The position numbers were made by a program, and so were the translations under genes. A model generated the notes under the pieces. The model made no database searches. It saw only the letters and a program-made list of their open reading frames with translations, and was not told the DNA's origin. Below, piece by piece: positions 20,516 through 33,641 of a stretch of 64,000 nt of DNA. Source of the stretch: Gracilaria domingensis (Eukaryota > Rhodophyta > Florideophyceae > Gracilariales > Gracilariaceae); the NCBI GenBank assembly GCA_022539475.1, contig VCMS01000140.1, positions 141,437 through 205,436 on the forward strand, in the 5' to 3' direction. Numbering within the stretch: position 1 is the stretch's first letter; every line of letters begins with the position of its first letter.

Positions 20516-21277
20516 AACCCCCCTCCTACGACAGGCACGCCCCGTGGCTGTGGAGTTCTCCCGGCGTTTGCCGCCTTTTCACCAAACGGTCGTCGGCGCA
20601 CGTCGCCTGGCGCATGGCGCGTCTCGCGATGACGCGAAGGTGGCGCGGCGTTTGATGCGGTCCGCAAAATGAACTGCAGCGCCATTACTCGCGTTGAAGT
20701 GCCCCCTCGTGCGGTATGTGCGATCGTTACTTACCTTCCTTGCGGTATTGGGACGCGAAGCCGCGAAACGCGACCATTTGGGCTGATCCCGTCGTGCGCG
20801 GTACCACGTGGTTATCTTCACCCCTTTGGCTCCTACCGGAGGACCCCCTCGTCTCGCCTCCGCCCATCCGTCATCTCCCTGGACGGGTTATTACCGGCTT
20901 ACCATTTGGTCTCGTGCTTCCCGTCGGTGGGATCGCAGTTGTCAACCGATCGGCATGCCGCCCCCTCGTGGTGTCGCTTCTGTCCTTTCTCACCGGCTTG
21001 GTCTTCTTTCGTCCTTGGGGCTCCCTCTGGGCTGGTGGTGGCCTCTTTTTTTCACGGAACCCGCCTAATCGGCGCACCAATCTGGTCCTTCTCAATGTGT
21101 GTCAGCTTGCTCGTCGAGCGGCTTGCCCTTTCTCCGCGGCCCTTCAGGTCTCGTTTGGTCGTCCAATTGATGGTGTTTTCGTTTTCTACTGTCTTTCTTA
21201 CCTTCACTCCGGTTTATCCCTCGCGGTTGGTATCCTCCTTAGCACGCTCCCGCTCCACCTCTCTCCTTTCATACCTC
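20516..21277. other. Element 2 internal spacer between polypurine tract and antisense ORF
   Basis: About 760 bases. Next to the LTR lies the polypurine tract on the minus strand (AGGAGGGGGGTT). The rest would be the 5' leader or promoter of the plus-strand antisense ORF. It contains ACCANNTGGT at 20803 and 20901. I see no convincing gene of its own. Confidence 0.4.
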
Positions 21278-24038
21278 ATGGGTGATCGATCAGCTTCCCC
21301 AACGGGGTGGTCAATGACGTTCAAATGCCGTGAAGGCGGTGCTGAAGAGAGTGTCGCTCCCGCCCCTCCCAATGTGGTAGACCACGGGGATGAGACGGCG
21401 CCGTTTCAATCGAGTTATCACGTGGTTGATTCTTCGCAGCTCTGTCTGGCGTCCCAGGCCGGTACACCCGTGTCCGTTCCATCGAGCGCTAAGGCCCCCG
21501 TAGTGGCCAACCAATTGGTACTGGAGAAGCCGCGCTACGACCCTACAAAGGGATATTCCGCTTCTGAAGTTTTCCACCTCACCGGAGGCCAACCGCTGGG
21601 TCCACGAAACCGCTGTCGCCTGGTCGAGGATGTCCGGCAAAACCCCTGGGGTAGCGCGCGGCCGTGGCGGTGGCATCTTCAAGCCTAACACGCGGTCGAG
21701 TACACGCTCTCGTCAAGACCCGTATGGTCGCGCTGGGTATGATCCTTACGCGGCCACCGCCGGTCCGAGCAACGTTAACCCTCTTGCAGTCGCTGGTACG
21801 GTGGAAGCTCAACAGCTGAATCCTCATGACCTTAACAGGACGCACGGGCAGCCGCATGCCCACTATGGTGCACGCTTTGCCGATATCTCTGCCGAATTGG
21901 TCGCTCTGGGGAACTGACCTTTCCACATCAGTTCCTCCTTCTGTCCCTTGCGGTTCCGCCACATGTGTCTCACGCAGTATACTACGGTTGCCCGTTGGGA
22001 ATGTCGACGGTTGGAAGCGGTGCCTATGGCGCCGCCTCCACCACGCAAGGGCGAGAAGCAGAGCCGGTTCGGTCGACAACAGTGTTTCCATGCGCGGCAG
22101 TGGCACACGAAGTTCCTATACTACATCCCCGTGGCCATACCGTCGGATCTCTCCTTCATCCGCTGCAATGGGGAGGTCCACTACTTCCGCCGTTTGGTAT
22201 ATATCCTTCACCGCTTGGAAGAACCTGCTACCGACATCGAGGTCGATCTGGAGTACATCGCGTTTGAGCGCCCTTTAGATACCAATTATTGGACTGACCG
22301 TGGGAGGTGGGCGACCGACGCGATGGCTGAGAGCCGTGTTCGTCACCGTAACAACCGTACGCGGACAATTTTCCTACTCCACAACGTTGAGTATTGGTCA
22401 CAGAGCGACCAGAACCGCCGGGCATGTTATGTCAATCGACCCTCTTGGTGGGACCACTATGAAGTATGTCAGTGGCTGGAAGTGCCGACCCCGCCGGTCC
22501 TTGCGTACTTTGGTAGTAGCATCTCCCTCGAGAGGAACAATGTATATGCCGTTTGATCGGTCGCGCGCAGCGAGTGGGCCGTTATGGTGGCTATCCTCGC
22601 CCTTCAGGCGTCCGTGGAAGGTGTGACTTGGGACACGCGCTGCCCTGACAAGTCTGTTGGGATCAGCGGAACTCAACCAGTTGGTCGCATCTTCAACATT
22701 GCCAACGATGTGGTCCGTGACATTCGTGCCATGGGGCTCTCCAAGATCGTGGAGGGCACCAAGTGTACGGCGCAGCAGTTGGACAGCTACCTTACGGCGG
22801 TAAGTAACCACAGTTGGGGGCCTGAACATGGTTGGGATGTCTACGACCCGGAGGTTCATAGCATCGTGCCTCTCCAACAGCAGCACATGGCTGGCGAAGA
22901 CCCATTTGGTAACGACGATACCGTGATGGTGGCTGCCGAGAACTATGAGTCCCCAGCGTTGCCTCCTTCGGCGCCCGTACAGGCCACTCTTCCGACCAGC
23001 GTGACTGCGGCTGTCCCAAGTGGTCCAGCAGACCCTCAGGCAGCTGCTCATCCTCCCGAACGGGCCGCCTAGGGGCCTCTTCGGGTTGGTTTCCAGTCGC
23101 TTCCGGTAAACTCGGTACCCGCTGGTGGTGATAGTGGCGCAGTACGAAGCGCCCTGGCCCGTCTCAACCACGCTTCGATGGTGCACTTCAACCGTCCTTG
23201 TCCAAATGGTATCCTCACCGCTGTGGATATTCTCACCAACTTGCTCCCGGTGTTCGCTCACCACGAGCGGCGCACTAGTGAGCTGCGGCAGTTCCACGAC
23301 TACTTTCAGCGCAATCTCTACCGTGAGGTGACAGCCTATGTTGGTCAGTTGAGCAATCTCGTGGAAGGTCACGCGCCGTTACATCGACCTCCTGTGGAAA
23401 GTTTCAACTCGTACGCTCCTGCGTCGCAGCAGCCTGCGACCCCGATGGTAGGCTTTGGTGGCCTTGGCACCTATCAACCGCCTGGTGGACCTCCTGGTGC
23501 CAATTCTTCGGCACCCTTTCATACACCGCTTGGTCCCCATAACGTTTCCCTTCCTCCAGCAAGTACTGGGGCGGGAGCACCAAGTGGTTTCCAAACTGGT
23601 TTCTGTTCGGCTCCGCTTCCGTCGTCGTACAGCGCTCCGATGACACCTGCTGGTCCTGGACCTTCGGGAGTTGGAGCGCCTCCTAGTCTATCCCCTGGTG
23701 CAGGGCCGTCCAGCGGTCTTGCTCCTAAACCGGCCTCTAGTGATATTTCTCCGGCTAGCTTGCCGCCTTCCTTCCATCCACCCACTGGTCCTGCGAACAC
23801 CTTGCCGGTAGTTAGCAGCGGTAACCCCGCGGGGCCTGCTGCTTCTGCTCCATTACCAAGTGGTGGTGCGCCAGCGAGCGACGCTAGCGGCGTGGGCGGA
23901 AGCTCCGCCGGACCTATGTCAGTGTCCTCTGGTCATGGGGGTCCCGTTTCGTCACGCGGGACCTCCCGTGGACGTGGTAGCGGTCGTGGAACCAGTCGTG
24001 GACGCGGACGTGGCCGTTGGTCTTTCAAGGCCTCCTAG
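21278..24038 (+). pseudogene. Element 2 antisense ORF (opposite strand to gag-pol), broken
   Basis: Starts at an ATG at 21278 and ends at TAG at 24036-24038, with an AATAAA signal at 24078-24083. The middle matches the antisense ORFs of elements 1 and 3: a block around PSWWDHYEV, then a Trp/Ala-rich helix ('SEWAVMVAILALQ' against 'TEWTVRVAAFLLIEA' in element 3). The C-terminal third is Pro/Gly/Ser-rich and ends in RG repeats (SRGRGSGRGTSRGRGRGRW), typical of RNA binding. No known domain is recognised, and I see no membrane segment or signal peptide. It is a fossil with a few breaks. Confidence 0.7.
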
Positions 24039-24253
24039 ATTACCTCGTGGTTATCGCTTGTGGGCCCGTCTTTGACTAATAAAGTGTCTTGCGTTGTGCG
24101 TTATGATCTGGTTCCCTTTTCCTGTTAGGTTAGTTAGCATTTCATGTACCATTTGGCGTTCAAAGGCTTAGGCAAACCCTACCTTCCTTAGCGACGCGTA
24201 CCAGGCGAAGCAGTACCAGTTGGTGGGGTCGTTCGCCCCTGTTTGCGCCAGTA
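24039..24253. promoter_or_regulatory. Element 2 gap between convergent antisense ORF and pol
   Basis: 215 bases between the two stops. It contains AATAAA on the plus strand (24078-24083), one near-match (ACCATTTGGC, 24148) and one exact copy (24215-24224) of the ACCANNTGGT palindrome. Confidence 0.5.
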
Positions 24254-27200
24254 TCAAATGATGAAATTGTTAGGAATATGACCTGGTTGTTCCATAGAGT
24301 CGTACTCTGGCGACCATCCGTACCATCTTACCCTGTCGCGGATACGCTTTGAGGTGTGTTCGTGACCTACAATGGTGTCAATAGCACACTCCTGAGTGTC
24401 TACTTGAGGGTGTGACTCTTCCGTTTGTTCGTGGGGTGCGTGGCTCTCCGTGGGTGGTGTGACCTGTTGGTCTCGCCGTGGCTCGATCTCCTGTGCCTCT
24501 TGGGTCCTGGGGTCAGCCGTTAAGGCCCTGGTGGAAGGTTGACCGCTGGGCCGAGTGGTCGGAGGAGGGGCTATGGGAGGCGTTTCGTCCCTTTGCCCTT
24601 CTCTCTGAGTTCGCTCACCTATTGGTTGTGTCCGCGGTGTGGTCGTTTGTGCGGCATTGGCAATCCTGTCGATGGAGACGGTGTTCCCCAAGCCATCCAT
24701 TATGACCGTAGCGGTATGCTCGTCGGAGCGAATCACCTTATATGGTCCCGTCGACTTGGGTAGTAGTTTGGAATTGATATCCTCTTCAATGCGGATGTCT
24801 TCCTCCCTTTCCGCTGGAGTCGGTCGCTTACCTTTCGGTGGTATGTCGTTGAAGAACATGTCTCCGGCTACCACTTTGGTTACTCTGCTCACCGTTCGGT
24901 CGTAATCTGCTTTATACCGTTCTTGGGCTGCTGTCATTTTGACTTTGGCAGCAGCCAGAGCAGCGGGTAACTTCCGGAGTATGTTTCGCTTGACCTTCGC
25001 AGGTGTGAGTGTCCCTGCCGCTTCCGAGCGGTCGGGTCCGGGCTGGACGATAATTCCGTGTGGTGTTCGTGAAAGTACCAGGTCAAACGGGATTGTTTGG
25101 GTGACCCTGGGGACCTGGAGATTGTTCTCATATGTCAATGGTTAGACATATTCCGACCATGTGGTTTGGTGCTCTTCGACGTTGTGCCGTAGGCGTGCCA
25201 CTAGGGTCTTATTGAACCGTTCCAATTTGCCGTTTGTTTTCGGATGATAGGCCGTGGTGAAGTAGTGTTTGACTCCTAGCATGGTGCAAACCGCCTCAAA
25301 GAACTTAGAAGCCAGGTTCGAACCATTATCGGTCAGTAGGTACATAGGAGCACAGTATGGGTAGACTCAGTTCTCCAAGAAGGCTGTCGCCAGTGTCGTT
25401 GCCGTTTGGTTCTTCAGGGTTGTGGCCCTGGTGAGCTTCGTGAACCTATCGGTTATGACTACTACAAAGCGAAAACCCTCCGAGGTCTTGGGCAGGGGCC
25501 CCAGTATGTCGATCGCGACGAATTCCAGCGGCTTCGCCGCCGGGAATAGCTTCAGGTACTTCCTGTGCTTCCTTACACCACCTCGGGTCTTAATGCACGA
25601 ATTGCACTGAGCCACATAGGTATATACGTCGTTAGCCATGTACGGCCAGTAAAATTGCCTCCGAAGGGTATAGTACAACCTCGTGGCTCCAGGTTGTCCC
25701 GAAAGCCTTGGGTTGTGTGACATATACAACACCCTTTGTCTTAATGACTCAGGTACGACCTTCTGGAGAGCTCCGTCTAAAGATAAGCGTCTGATGAGGT
25801 ACCCATTGCGGTCGACGTCGAACTGAGAATCCTTCTTTCCTATTATGTCAGCGAGCGTTTTGCACAACCTATCCCGATTGTTCGCGTAGGAATTCCTCGC
25901 GGGTGATTGGAGCGTGTTCTCCTTCTTCCACAGAGAGAAGAGTCTTGACTACCACTTGATACGCACTGTCATCATGCTAGTTTCCCTTCAGAACTTCCTT
26001 GACCTCGTGGTTGTCTGATTCTATTGTGAAACATGGAATGTCGTCGTCCACTGGGTCAGTCTCCAATCCTTCGGTATTCAACCGAGACATTGCATCCGCC
26101 ACTCTGTGCTTGGCCCCGGGGCGGTACTGCACATCGTAGTCAAACTTTGAGAGTCTCAGGCGCCATCGGGCCAGACGACCCGATGCGTCCGCCAACCCTA
26201 GTATCCACCTCAAGGAGTCATGATCCGTTCGAAGCGTGAAGCGCACACCATATAGGTAAGTACGTAGCATGAGCATACTCCAAACAACCGCTAGGCATTC
26301 TTTCTCCGTTACGGTATAGTTCTGCTCTGCTTGGTTCAGAGCTCTACTCCAGTACGAAATTGGTGCGAGCTTGCCGTCCTTCTGTTCCTGAATGAGGCAG
26401 CAACCTATTTGGGCATCCCACGCGTCTGTGTCCTGCGTATACGGGAGTCCCGTTCTGGGCAGTGCCAGTACCGGTGGGGAGAGAAGCGCTGCTTTCAGTG
26501 TGTGGAAAGCCTCTACCTCGTCTTCTTCCAAGTGGTCGAAGTGTGTGGGTTGCCCTTTCTGCAACATCCGGTTCAGGGGTGCAGTTATCTTTGCAAAGCC
26601 CTTAATGAACCGCCGATAGACGTTACATAGACCTGTAAAGGATCGTATGTCCGTCTGCGATGTAGGGAGCTTCGCTTCCTGTACCGCTCGGATATTCCGT
26701 TTGGTCGCTTCGAGTTTCCCGGGGCTAATTGTATGCCCTAGTTACTCTACCTCTTGGTTAAAGAACATACACTTTCGGAGTTTGAGAGTCACGCCTGCCT
26801 CCAGTAGCAACCGCAATACCACTTGGACGTGTGAGAAGTGTTCTTCAATGGATCGCGAGTAGATGACCACGTCATCTATGTATACCAATGAGGTTGTCCA
26901 CTTTACCTTAGACAGTATGATGTCTAATGCTCTTTGGAAGGTAGCTGGGGCGTTTTGCAAACCGAACGGCATACGTAAGAAGCGATACAGGCCTGCATGG
27001 CATGTAAACGCAGTCTTATCACGATCACCCTCTGGTATTTCGATTTGCCAGTAGCCGCAGTTCGCGTCCAATGTGGTGAATATGTTCGCATCTCCTAGGG
27101 AGTCGATGCATTCGTCCATCCTCCGGATGGGATAAGAGTCCCTCACCGTTACGGCGCTGAGCTTTCTGTAGTCAATACAAAACCTCATACGGGTCTCTCC

Positions 27201-28420
27201 TCGTTTTTGGACTAGCACTACGGGGCTAGCCCATTCCGAGCTTGCCAGCTCTATAACCCACTCGTGGAGCATCCGTTCCACTTACCGCGCGGTATGGCTG
27301 TTGGTGAATGGGACGGGAGTCCGGTTTGAGGTCAATCTTATGCTGGGTGGCCTTAATGGCTCCCAGTTTACCAGACCACATGGCACTGAATGGCTCCAAG
27401 AGTCCGAGGATCCGAGCTCTGAGCTCTTCCCCTCCAAGTCCTATATTCACTTCCGTTTTCCAATTGGTCACTGGGTCGAGCTCCAGTTTCCGGTCTTCTT
27501 GCTCAGCTAGTCGTTGCACCATATGGTCTGTTTGCGGCGGGTTGGCACTGCCTCCCCCCTCCTTACCCTCCACGACCTAGTGGGACCATTGTGGTTTGAT
27601 CGTAAAGATCTTACGAGGAGCCGGTAGGGCCAGACCAATTACGATGCGCTTTGGTAACTTAACCGGGCGGTTGCTGAAGTTACTGAGGTAGACCTGAAAC
27701 GGTTTTGTCGGTATGTTGTCGACTATACCATTTGCCATTAAGGTCATATGTCGTTCGGCCAGCCGTGAGTGGTTTTGAATAGATAATAAACCAGGTTGTT
27801 GGCATGTCACCTTTACTACCAAGTGGTTCATAGGCGGTATCGTTACCGCTTTTGCCAGTCGCACCTTGTTGGAGAGTGTATTTTCCGGAACGGGTTGGTG
27901 GCGAATGCTTTTCTCCGTGGGAGGTGGTTACCAACGATGGCGATACTGGAACCATTGTGGAACAGCACCCTCTTAGAGCGTGCGAAAATCGCCCTGACGT
28001 GCTGGTCTATAAAGGTCGTCCCGAGGATACAGTCTGTTGCCAGTTGGTTAACGACTAGGAAACGGACTCGGACCTTCATGTTGTCAATCAATACCATTAT
28101 CGTAAGCGCGCCCATGACGGTTAATGGTCTGTTATTGGCGTCAACCGGCAGGTTAGTTAATGTACATGGCTGAAGCTTATTAAACTGTCTGTTAGTTAGT
28201 AGTTTGGCATTCACCAGATTAGGTCCTGCACCGGTGTCCAGGACAGTGACGCATGGTACCAAGCGGTTAGAAGTAAACCCGAGGGTGGCATTTTCCTTAT
28301 AGTTACTATACTTGAGGAAGCATATGGGTTCGGTGCCATCCATGAGGCTCTCCTCCCCTGTAACCAGTGGGTAACTGTCCATACTTGCACCACTTGGTTC
28401 TGGAAGGCCTTCCACATTCG
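24254..28420 (-). pseudogene. pol: Element 2 pol with chromodomain, broken
   Basis: From high to low coordinates: aspartic protease (VLDTGAGPN near 28240), reverse transcriptase (FCIDYRKL near 27180; YIDD, near 26880), RNase H, integrase zinc-binding region and core (YLLTDNGSNLASKFFE near 25320), a Pro/Thr-rich linker and a chromodomain remnant (RVRWYGWSPEYDS near 24310). It carries several breaks. Confidence 0.8.
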
Positions 28421-28438
28421 GACAGTTGGGGGAGGCCT

Positions 28439-30723
28439 CTATCCCAACTGTTCGGCGTTTTCCGCCTGCGGGGGAGGCTCCGTTTGGTCTTGCTCCGTAA
28501 TGATGTGTACCTGATGAGGTGTGCTTGCATTTGGGCGCGCATTTGCGTGTCCCGTGCCTGTGCTCCGCGCTATAGCCATATATTGTTTCTGGCCAGGAGA
28601 GCGTTCCATGTTCTGTGGAGCAGTCAGGGGCATGTTCTGTGGAGACACACTCGCGCACGCTATTGCCAAGTGGTGAGGCGATAGACAGAACCAACATAGG
28701 AGATTACCGGTTGTGGGGTCCTTCATCATCGCGAGCGACGGCGCGCGTGTTGGGGGACCACCTCCGGTCGGTGCTACACTCCGTTGCTGCGGGGGTGGTC
28801 TTCTATCACCATATTGGTTGAATGGCACCGCTAGGGCCGGACTGACCGCTACGGATACCTGTGATGGTGGAGCTGAGGTTTGCCTGGAGGGTGGTTCGCT
28901 GGATAGCGAGCTGGACCAGGAGGTGTTACCGCGCGATCGAGTTGTCGGTTGTGCATGCACCAAGTGGACTGGGTGACCCTAGGATGCGTATGGTGTGGAT
29001 GCCTCATCCGTAGTGGTCCCCTCTCCCTCTACGTCAAACACTGACCGCCTGGTTTTTCCTTTCTCCTTCGATGGTTTGTCAAGTGGTGCGGAGTCTTTCC
29101 TGGCGCCTGACCGGACAGTGTTGCCTAGCCCCTGTGCATGTCAGGCTAGTGCGTTGTAGTCGACCGCGCGGCTGGTGGCTAGGTAGTTACGAACCTGTGA
29201 TCGGATAGATTTCGCCACGTTGTCGGCGTACATCGATTTCAACCTCTTGGTAGTAAAGACACTCCCACAGCGCGAGGCTATTGCCAACAGGGAGCGAGCG
29301 AATTCCAATTTCGTTTGTCCCGCGCACTCGCGGTACGCAAGCACCTCTGCGTACGCCTCCTGAATTACCTCATCGGTCGCGTACGTTTCCAGTAGGAAGT
29401 TAACCACCTGTGGGTATGTCATCAACATTTCCGTTTGGTCTTCGTCTACCTCCATGGAGTTTCCTTGGAGGCCGCTATGGAGCAGCGCTCCAGCTTGACC
29501 ATTTAGGTAGAATTGAAACAACCACATGGCTGCTGCCTCTGAAAACCCATTCTGGTCACAAGCGATCTTCAACCTTTGAAGGAAATCAATGATCGCAATA
29601 GGGTCATCCCTGCTAAAGCGAGTCTCACCCAGTTGGAAACGAAGCTTCCTATGATGCTACGTTATCTTCTGAGCTACCTCTTTGGTATACTCAGCCTGTC
29701 TGTTCTCCAACCTATAGGTACGATAGTCAACCGCTTTGGTGAATAAATAGTTAAGCGGTGTAAGCACATCTAGGTCAGTCTCTTCATCGGAAGTTGAGTC
29801 CGAATCATTGTACCTTTCGGTCTTACCCTTGCGGGTATTCTTTCCTTTCTTCTAACGAGAGTCCTTCCTCTTGCGTCGTGAAAGTTTATGGTCGTCGTCT
29901 CCTGACGACTCCGAGTCGGTGCCTGAGGAGGAAGAGTCCGAGTCCGACCGGCGACTCTTTCTCTTTCCCCTTTTGGTTTTCTTCTTCTTACCATTTGGTT
30001 TACGTCGACGCTCGTCTCCTGAGCTCGACGAATCTCCATCAGGGTCTCCACCATCTGGTCCTAACAGAGCTACACCAGTGGGTTGAGGGAGGTATACGTA
30101 CCTCGGGCCCTCCATGCCAGGAGGCTCTGCCCCTTTCCCCATGGGGTCAATAAATCCTTCACCAATCGGTTGTGTAGGAAGAATAGGATAGAGAGTACCA
30201 AATGGTTTCGTGGCATCTACAGCCGGCAAGGGAGCATGCTTCATGAGGGCGGCCTGGGCCATCATCTCAGGTTGAAGCATGGCCCCCTGCTTCTGCAGAG
30301 CCAGCATAACCAATCGGTCAATGTCTCCTCGTACCTCGTTCTCTAGGTACTGTAACACCACCACGGGTACCTTGTCGAGGACCTCCTGGAAGGCTCGATC
30401 AACTACCACACGGGTGACCTCGTCCAGGTCCAGTCGCGGCCAGACTGGCACCTCCGTTTGGTCTACCACTGGGGTTGTTCCAGGAGCGGGCTCCTCCGTT
30501 GCGGAACCTGCTCCTCCGTCCACTTGTTCAGCCCGGGGAAGGGTCGAGGGGCCCCCAGCCTCTCGGTCTACCTTCTTCCCCCTCGGTGAGCGTTCCTTCC
30601 GAATCAGGTACTCCGGGTTATTCAACACCGGATAGGACACTGAACCCCGTACGGGGTGGCCACTTTGTGGAGCGCTCGGCGCCCTTTTCGGATGACGCAT
30701 GCCCCGTTTCTCCATTTAGGTAA
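28439..30723 (-). pseudogene. gag: Element 2 gag, broken
   Basis: Starts near 30715 (MEKRGMRHPKRAPSAPQ). It has an acidic/Ser-rich stretch (SSSGTDSESSGDDD), a capsid-like helical core near 29150-29570 and a zinc knuckle CWFCLSPHHLAIAC near 28700. It is less similar to the other two gags than pol is. A few breaks. Confidence 0.7.
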
Positions 30724-30827
30724 CTGGTGTCGGAGCAACTTGCTTCGGCAACGGGAACCAAACCACTCGGGTATCTCGTGACTTCCAAATCCTCCCTTTC
30801 CAGAACCACTTGGTTTTCCACAAATTA

Positions 30828-30842
30828 TAAGTCGGGAGACCA
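30828..30842 (-). other. Element 2 primer-binding site
   Basis: TGGTCTCCCGACTTA on the minus strand, 5 nt inside the 5' LTR of element 2. It is identical to the site in element 3 and close to that in element 1. Its complement would end a tRNA in GGGAGACCA. It does not fit initiator-Met as I know it, and not the tRNA-Asn in this window. Confidence 0.75.
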
Positions 30843-30847
30843 AAATA

Positions 30848-31420
30848 TGTGGTATAACCGATCGGTGCGAGCTGTGAGTGGGGAGCCCTGCGTGGGTTCG
30901 ACCATGCGGAGGAATGAAACGCGTGACACCTAATAGGTCGGCAGCACCCGCCGTTGACTATAGTGCACGGTGACCAAGTGGTAAATACGCCTGCACTGGT
31001 GTGCGGCAGGCACGTATTACCCTCGAGGTCAGCAAAACTAATAGAAGACTACTAGACTTACCAATTGGTTACTGTAGAACCGAACTGGTGTTGAATTAGA
31101 CTAGTTAGTGCTTGACTTTACCATTTGGTGTGGGAGGTCGGCGTCTCGGGGGTTTAGTACACCCGAGCGCCCCTCCGGCTCTCACGGGCCTAGTGCCACG
31201 TGGGCCACAGGGAGGTGCATTTGTGGTGCACCACCCCGGCCGCATATCTACACTACCTAGTAAATAATAATTCTAAATTAATGAAAATAAACTAATTAGT
31301 CCTTGCTAAACCCGCGCTTAGCGTCCCACGTGATACAGTAGACACACACGTGCCCGGAAGTCCGTGACGTCACCACTTGGTCTTATAGCGTCCCCGTTGA
31401 ATCGGCCGAGCTATAATACA
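30848..31420 (-). repeat. Element 2 5' LTR
   Basis: 573 bp, ends ATAATACA in plus-strand reading, followed by the target duplication CCACC. It contains ACCANNTGGT at 30973, 31060, 31120 and 31372; the last copy is lost in the other LTR. Confidence 0.9.
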
Positions 31421-33641
31421 CCACCCGTTAATCTGCTTTCAGACAATAGCTCGCATTTTGCGTCAAAGTTCTTTATGGACGTATGCCGTATCTTGGATGT
31501 CAAGAATTTGTTTACAACAACCTATCATCCCCAGTGTAATGGGCAGGTAGAACGATTTAATCGTACCATGCTTAACGCATTACGATCCTATGCTGCGGAT
31601 CACCCAAAGGATTGGGACTTGTACACCGATGCTATTACGTACGCGTATAACACCCAAGTGCATCGGGTAACGAAGCTTTCGCCGTTTGAACTCGTTCTTT
31701 CGAGGATACCGCCACCGGTAGCAATCGAATCACAATTGACGCTAGCGTCTTTCCCGTCACCACGGATGTACAAGGACACCTGGAAAAATTGGTTAACCAA
31801 GATGGTACCGTAGCCCGGAAGGCCATGGACAAGGCACAGCTTACGTACAAGCGTAATTTCGATCGCCGACTTCGCGGTACACCAGTGGTGGTAGAGCCAA
31901 ACAGCTTTGTGTTCCTTCGAAAGGAGTATTACAATCCTGACAAGGAAAAGAGACATAAGCTCCCCCCCATCGCCGATGGCCCCTATCACTTTGTTTCGGT
32001 CAATCCGGATACTGTGGTACTCGACATTGACGGACGTCATGAACGAATTTCGGGTGACCGCGTTGTGCCCGCCCCGAGGCAACCCACCGCTACCGGGCTC
32101 ACCTCAACCAATACCCAATCAGGGGATCCCCAACAGGAGGCAGAACCATCAACGGCCGCTACACTTCCGTCGCGCCCGGCGATTCTTCCGCACCCGGATG
32201 GAGGATTAATTGATCTACCTACAGTAGGTACTTCTGAGAACAGAACTGAACTTCTTACTACTTGGACGAATTCCAACGACTCTGCACGAGTATTTACAAG
32301 AGTAGCCCCCCCACCCCATCTCCTGATGGAGCCCGTGGCGCTATTTAAGGATGGGGAGGCAGCTGCTGCGATTGGCATTGATGCTCCGGTGCCGCCCGGT
32401 TCCCCAACCACGGGAAATGTGATCCACACTGACAATCCAGTCGCTTCCGTACGAGAATCTAGTGGCACGGTCGCCTCGTCAAGCCCCGATCGCGAGAACG
32501 CCTCTGTATCGTCCGCCGATATCACAGAGGATGCTCGTACTCCCCGCAAGAGGCGGAACGTCGCCGCAGAAGCAGCTACTCATCATGTGATTGCTAACCG
32601 CTCGAAGTCGCGTAACCGCGTTGAGAATGACAGTCGAACTGTGAAGACAGTTTCCGCTGATCCGGACCAGCCGCCATACGCGGAAAAATAGCGCTGCAAC
32701 CCTGAAAGGGGAAGCCTCGTGAACGAGTTGTGTTGAATATCACCATTCATTATGGATTCCCTTGTAAGACGTTTAACGCTTTCTCGGAAGCCGACACTCT
32801 ACAGTCTGAACCACGTCGCGTGTGGAGATTTGGAACCCCGCCACTACTGCAAGAGTGCAATCTCCGTGACACAGGGCCTGACAGCACCAGGCGCGTGCAA
32901 CGCGGTGGCACGTTACAACGTGGAAAGCGCTAATGAGCGGTCGGCGACCTTTCGCGAACGGATGGCCGAGCACGGCACGCACATGGTTGTCGTGGTTGCC
33001 AATCTGTGGCGTAGAGCCAATCAGAGCTCTTGGCACAAGCCCCGTGGACCGGGTAGACTGCCGCCCTGCCCACGGAGTGCTGTACATACCTCCGTCACCG
33101 AAACGGTTTTCTACGTGAAGGCCGGGAGATTCGTCAACCGGAAGCACTACCGTTTGTCAGTCTCTCGACTCTAGTCGAATAACGTGATACCGTTGGACTC
33201 GTCTGTTCGAGAGCTGTTCAACTAAACCTCTAGCTCGAGGATAGGACGCGTAGGTCGGGAGTTACAGTACGGCCGCCACAGCGGAATGCGTGGAAAACCG
33301 CGAAAGTAAGCCCGTCTCCAACACTTGGAAAGCTTCACCTGAGTGATCTTAGGCAGCTACAGAACCTCTCCAGATGAAACTGCGGCAGCAGGAGTGGCCC
33401 ATACGCCATGGAGGCCCGCGAACGGGATTTGCTCCCACAGGAACTCGTTATTGAACGCATCGTGACTCACGTCGTGAACCCCGATGGGGAGACTGAATAC
33501 CAAGACCATTGGTACGGATACTCACCTGAGGAGGATACTTTCGAGGAGATCGAACATCTACATCGATCGAAGGTTCTCGCCTACTACCGGCGCAAGCCCT
33601 TACCGCCACCTCCAACCTTGGACGCAGTCCAGGTAGGGTGA
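31421..33641 (+). pseudogene. pol: Element 1 pol, 3' portion with chromodomain, broken
   Basis: The integrase core resumes directly after element 2 (VNLLSDNSSHFASKFF, then NGQVERFNR). A Ser/Pro-rich linker follows, then a chromodomain (ERIVTHVVNPDGETEYQDHW, near 33450) and the ending LDAVQVG, as in element 3. Confidence 0.8.

Larger units (their letters stand above)
19946..31420 (-). mobile_element. Element 2: Ty3/gypsy chromodomain LTR retrotransposon, reverse orientation, broken
   Basis: An 11.5-kb element bounded by 570- and 573-bp LTRs (outer ends TG...CA) and a perfect 5-bp target duplication CCACC (19941-19945 and 31421-31425). gag and pol lie on the minus strand and the extra antisense ORF on the plus strand. 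The primer-binding site TGGTCTCCCGACTTA (minus, 30828-30842) lies 5 nt inside the right LTR. A polypurine tract (minus, 20516-20528) abuts the left LTR. LTRs differ at about 5% of positions by eye: younger than element 1, much older than element 3. It is broken at about six or more points. It is unusual for carrying 21 exact copies of ACCANNTGGT. Confidence 0.9.

Noticed and set aside
29871-30635. Plus-strand frames opposite element 2 gag
   Set aside because: Mirror images of the Ser/Asp- and Pro-rich gag codons on the minus strand; no independent signal.
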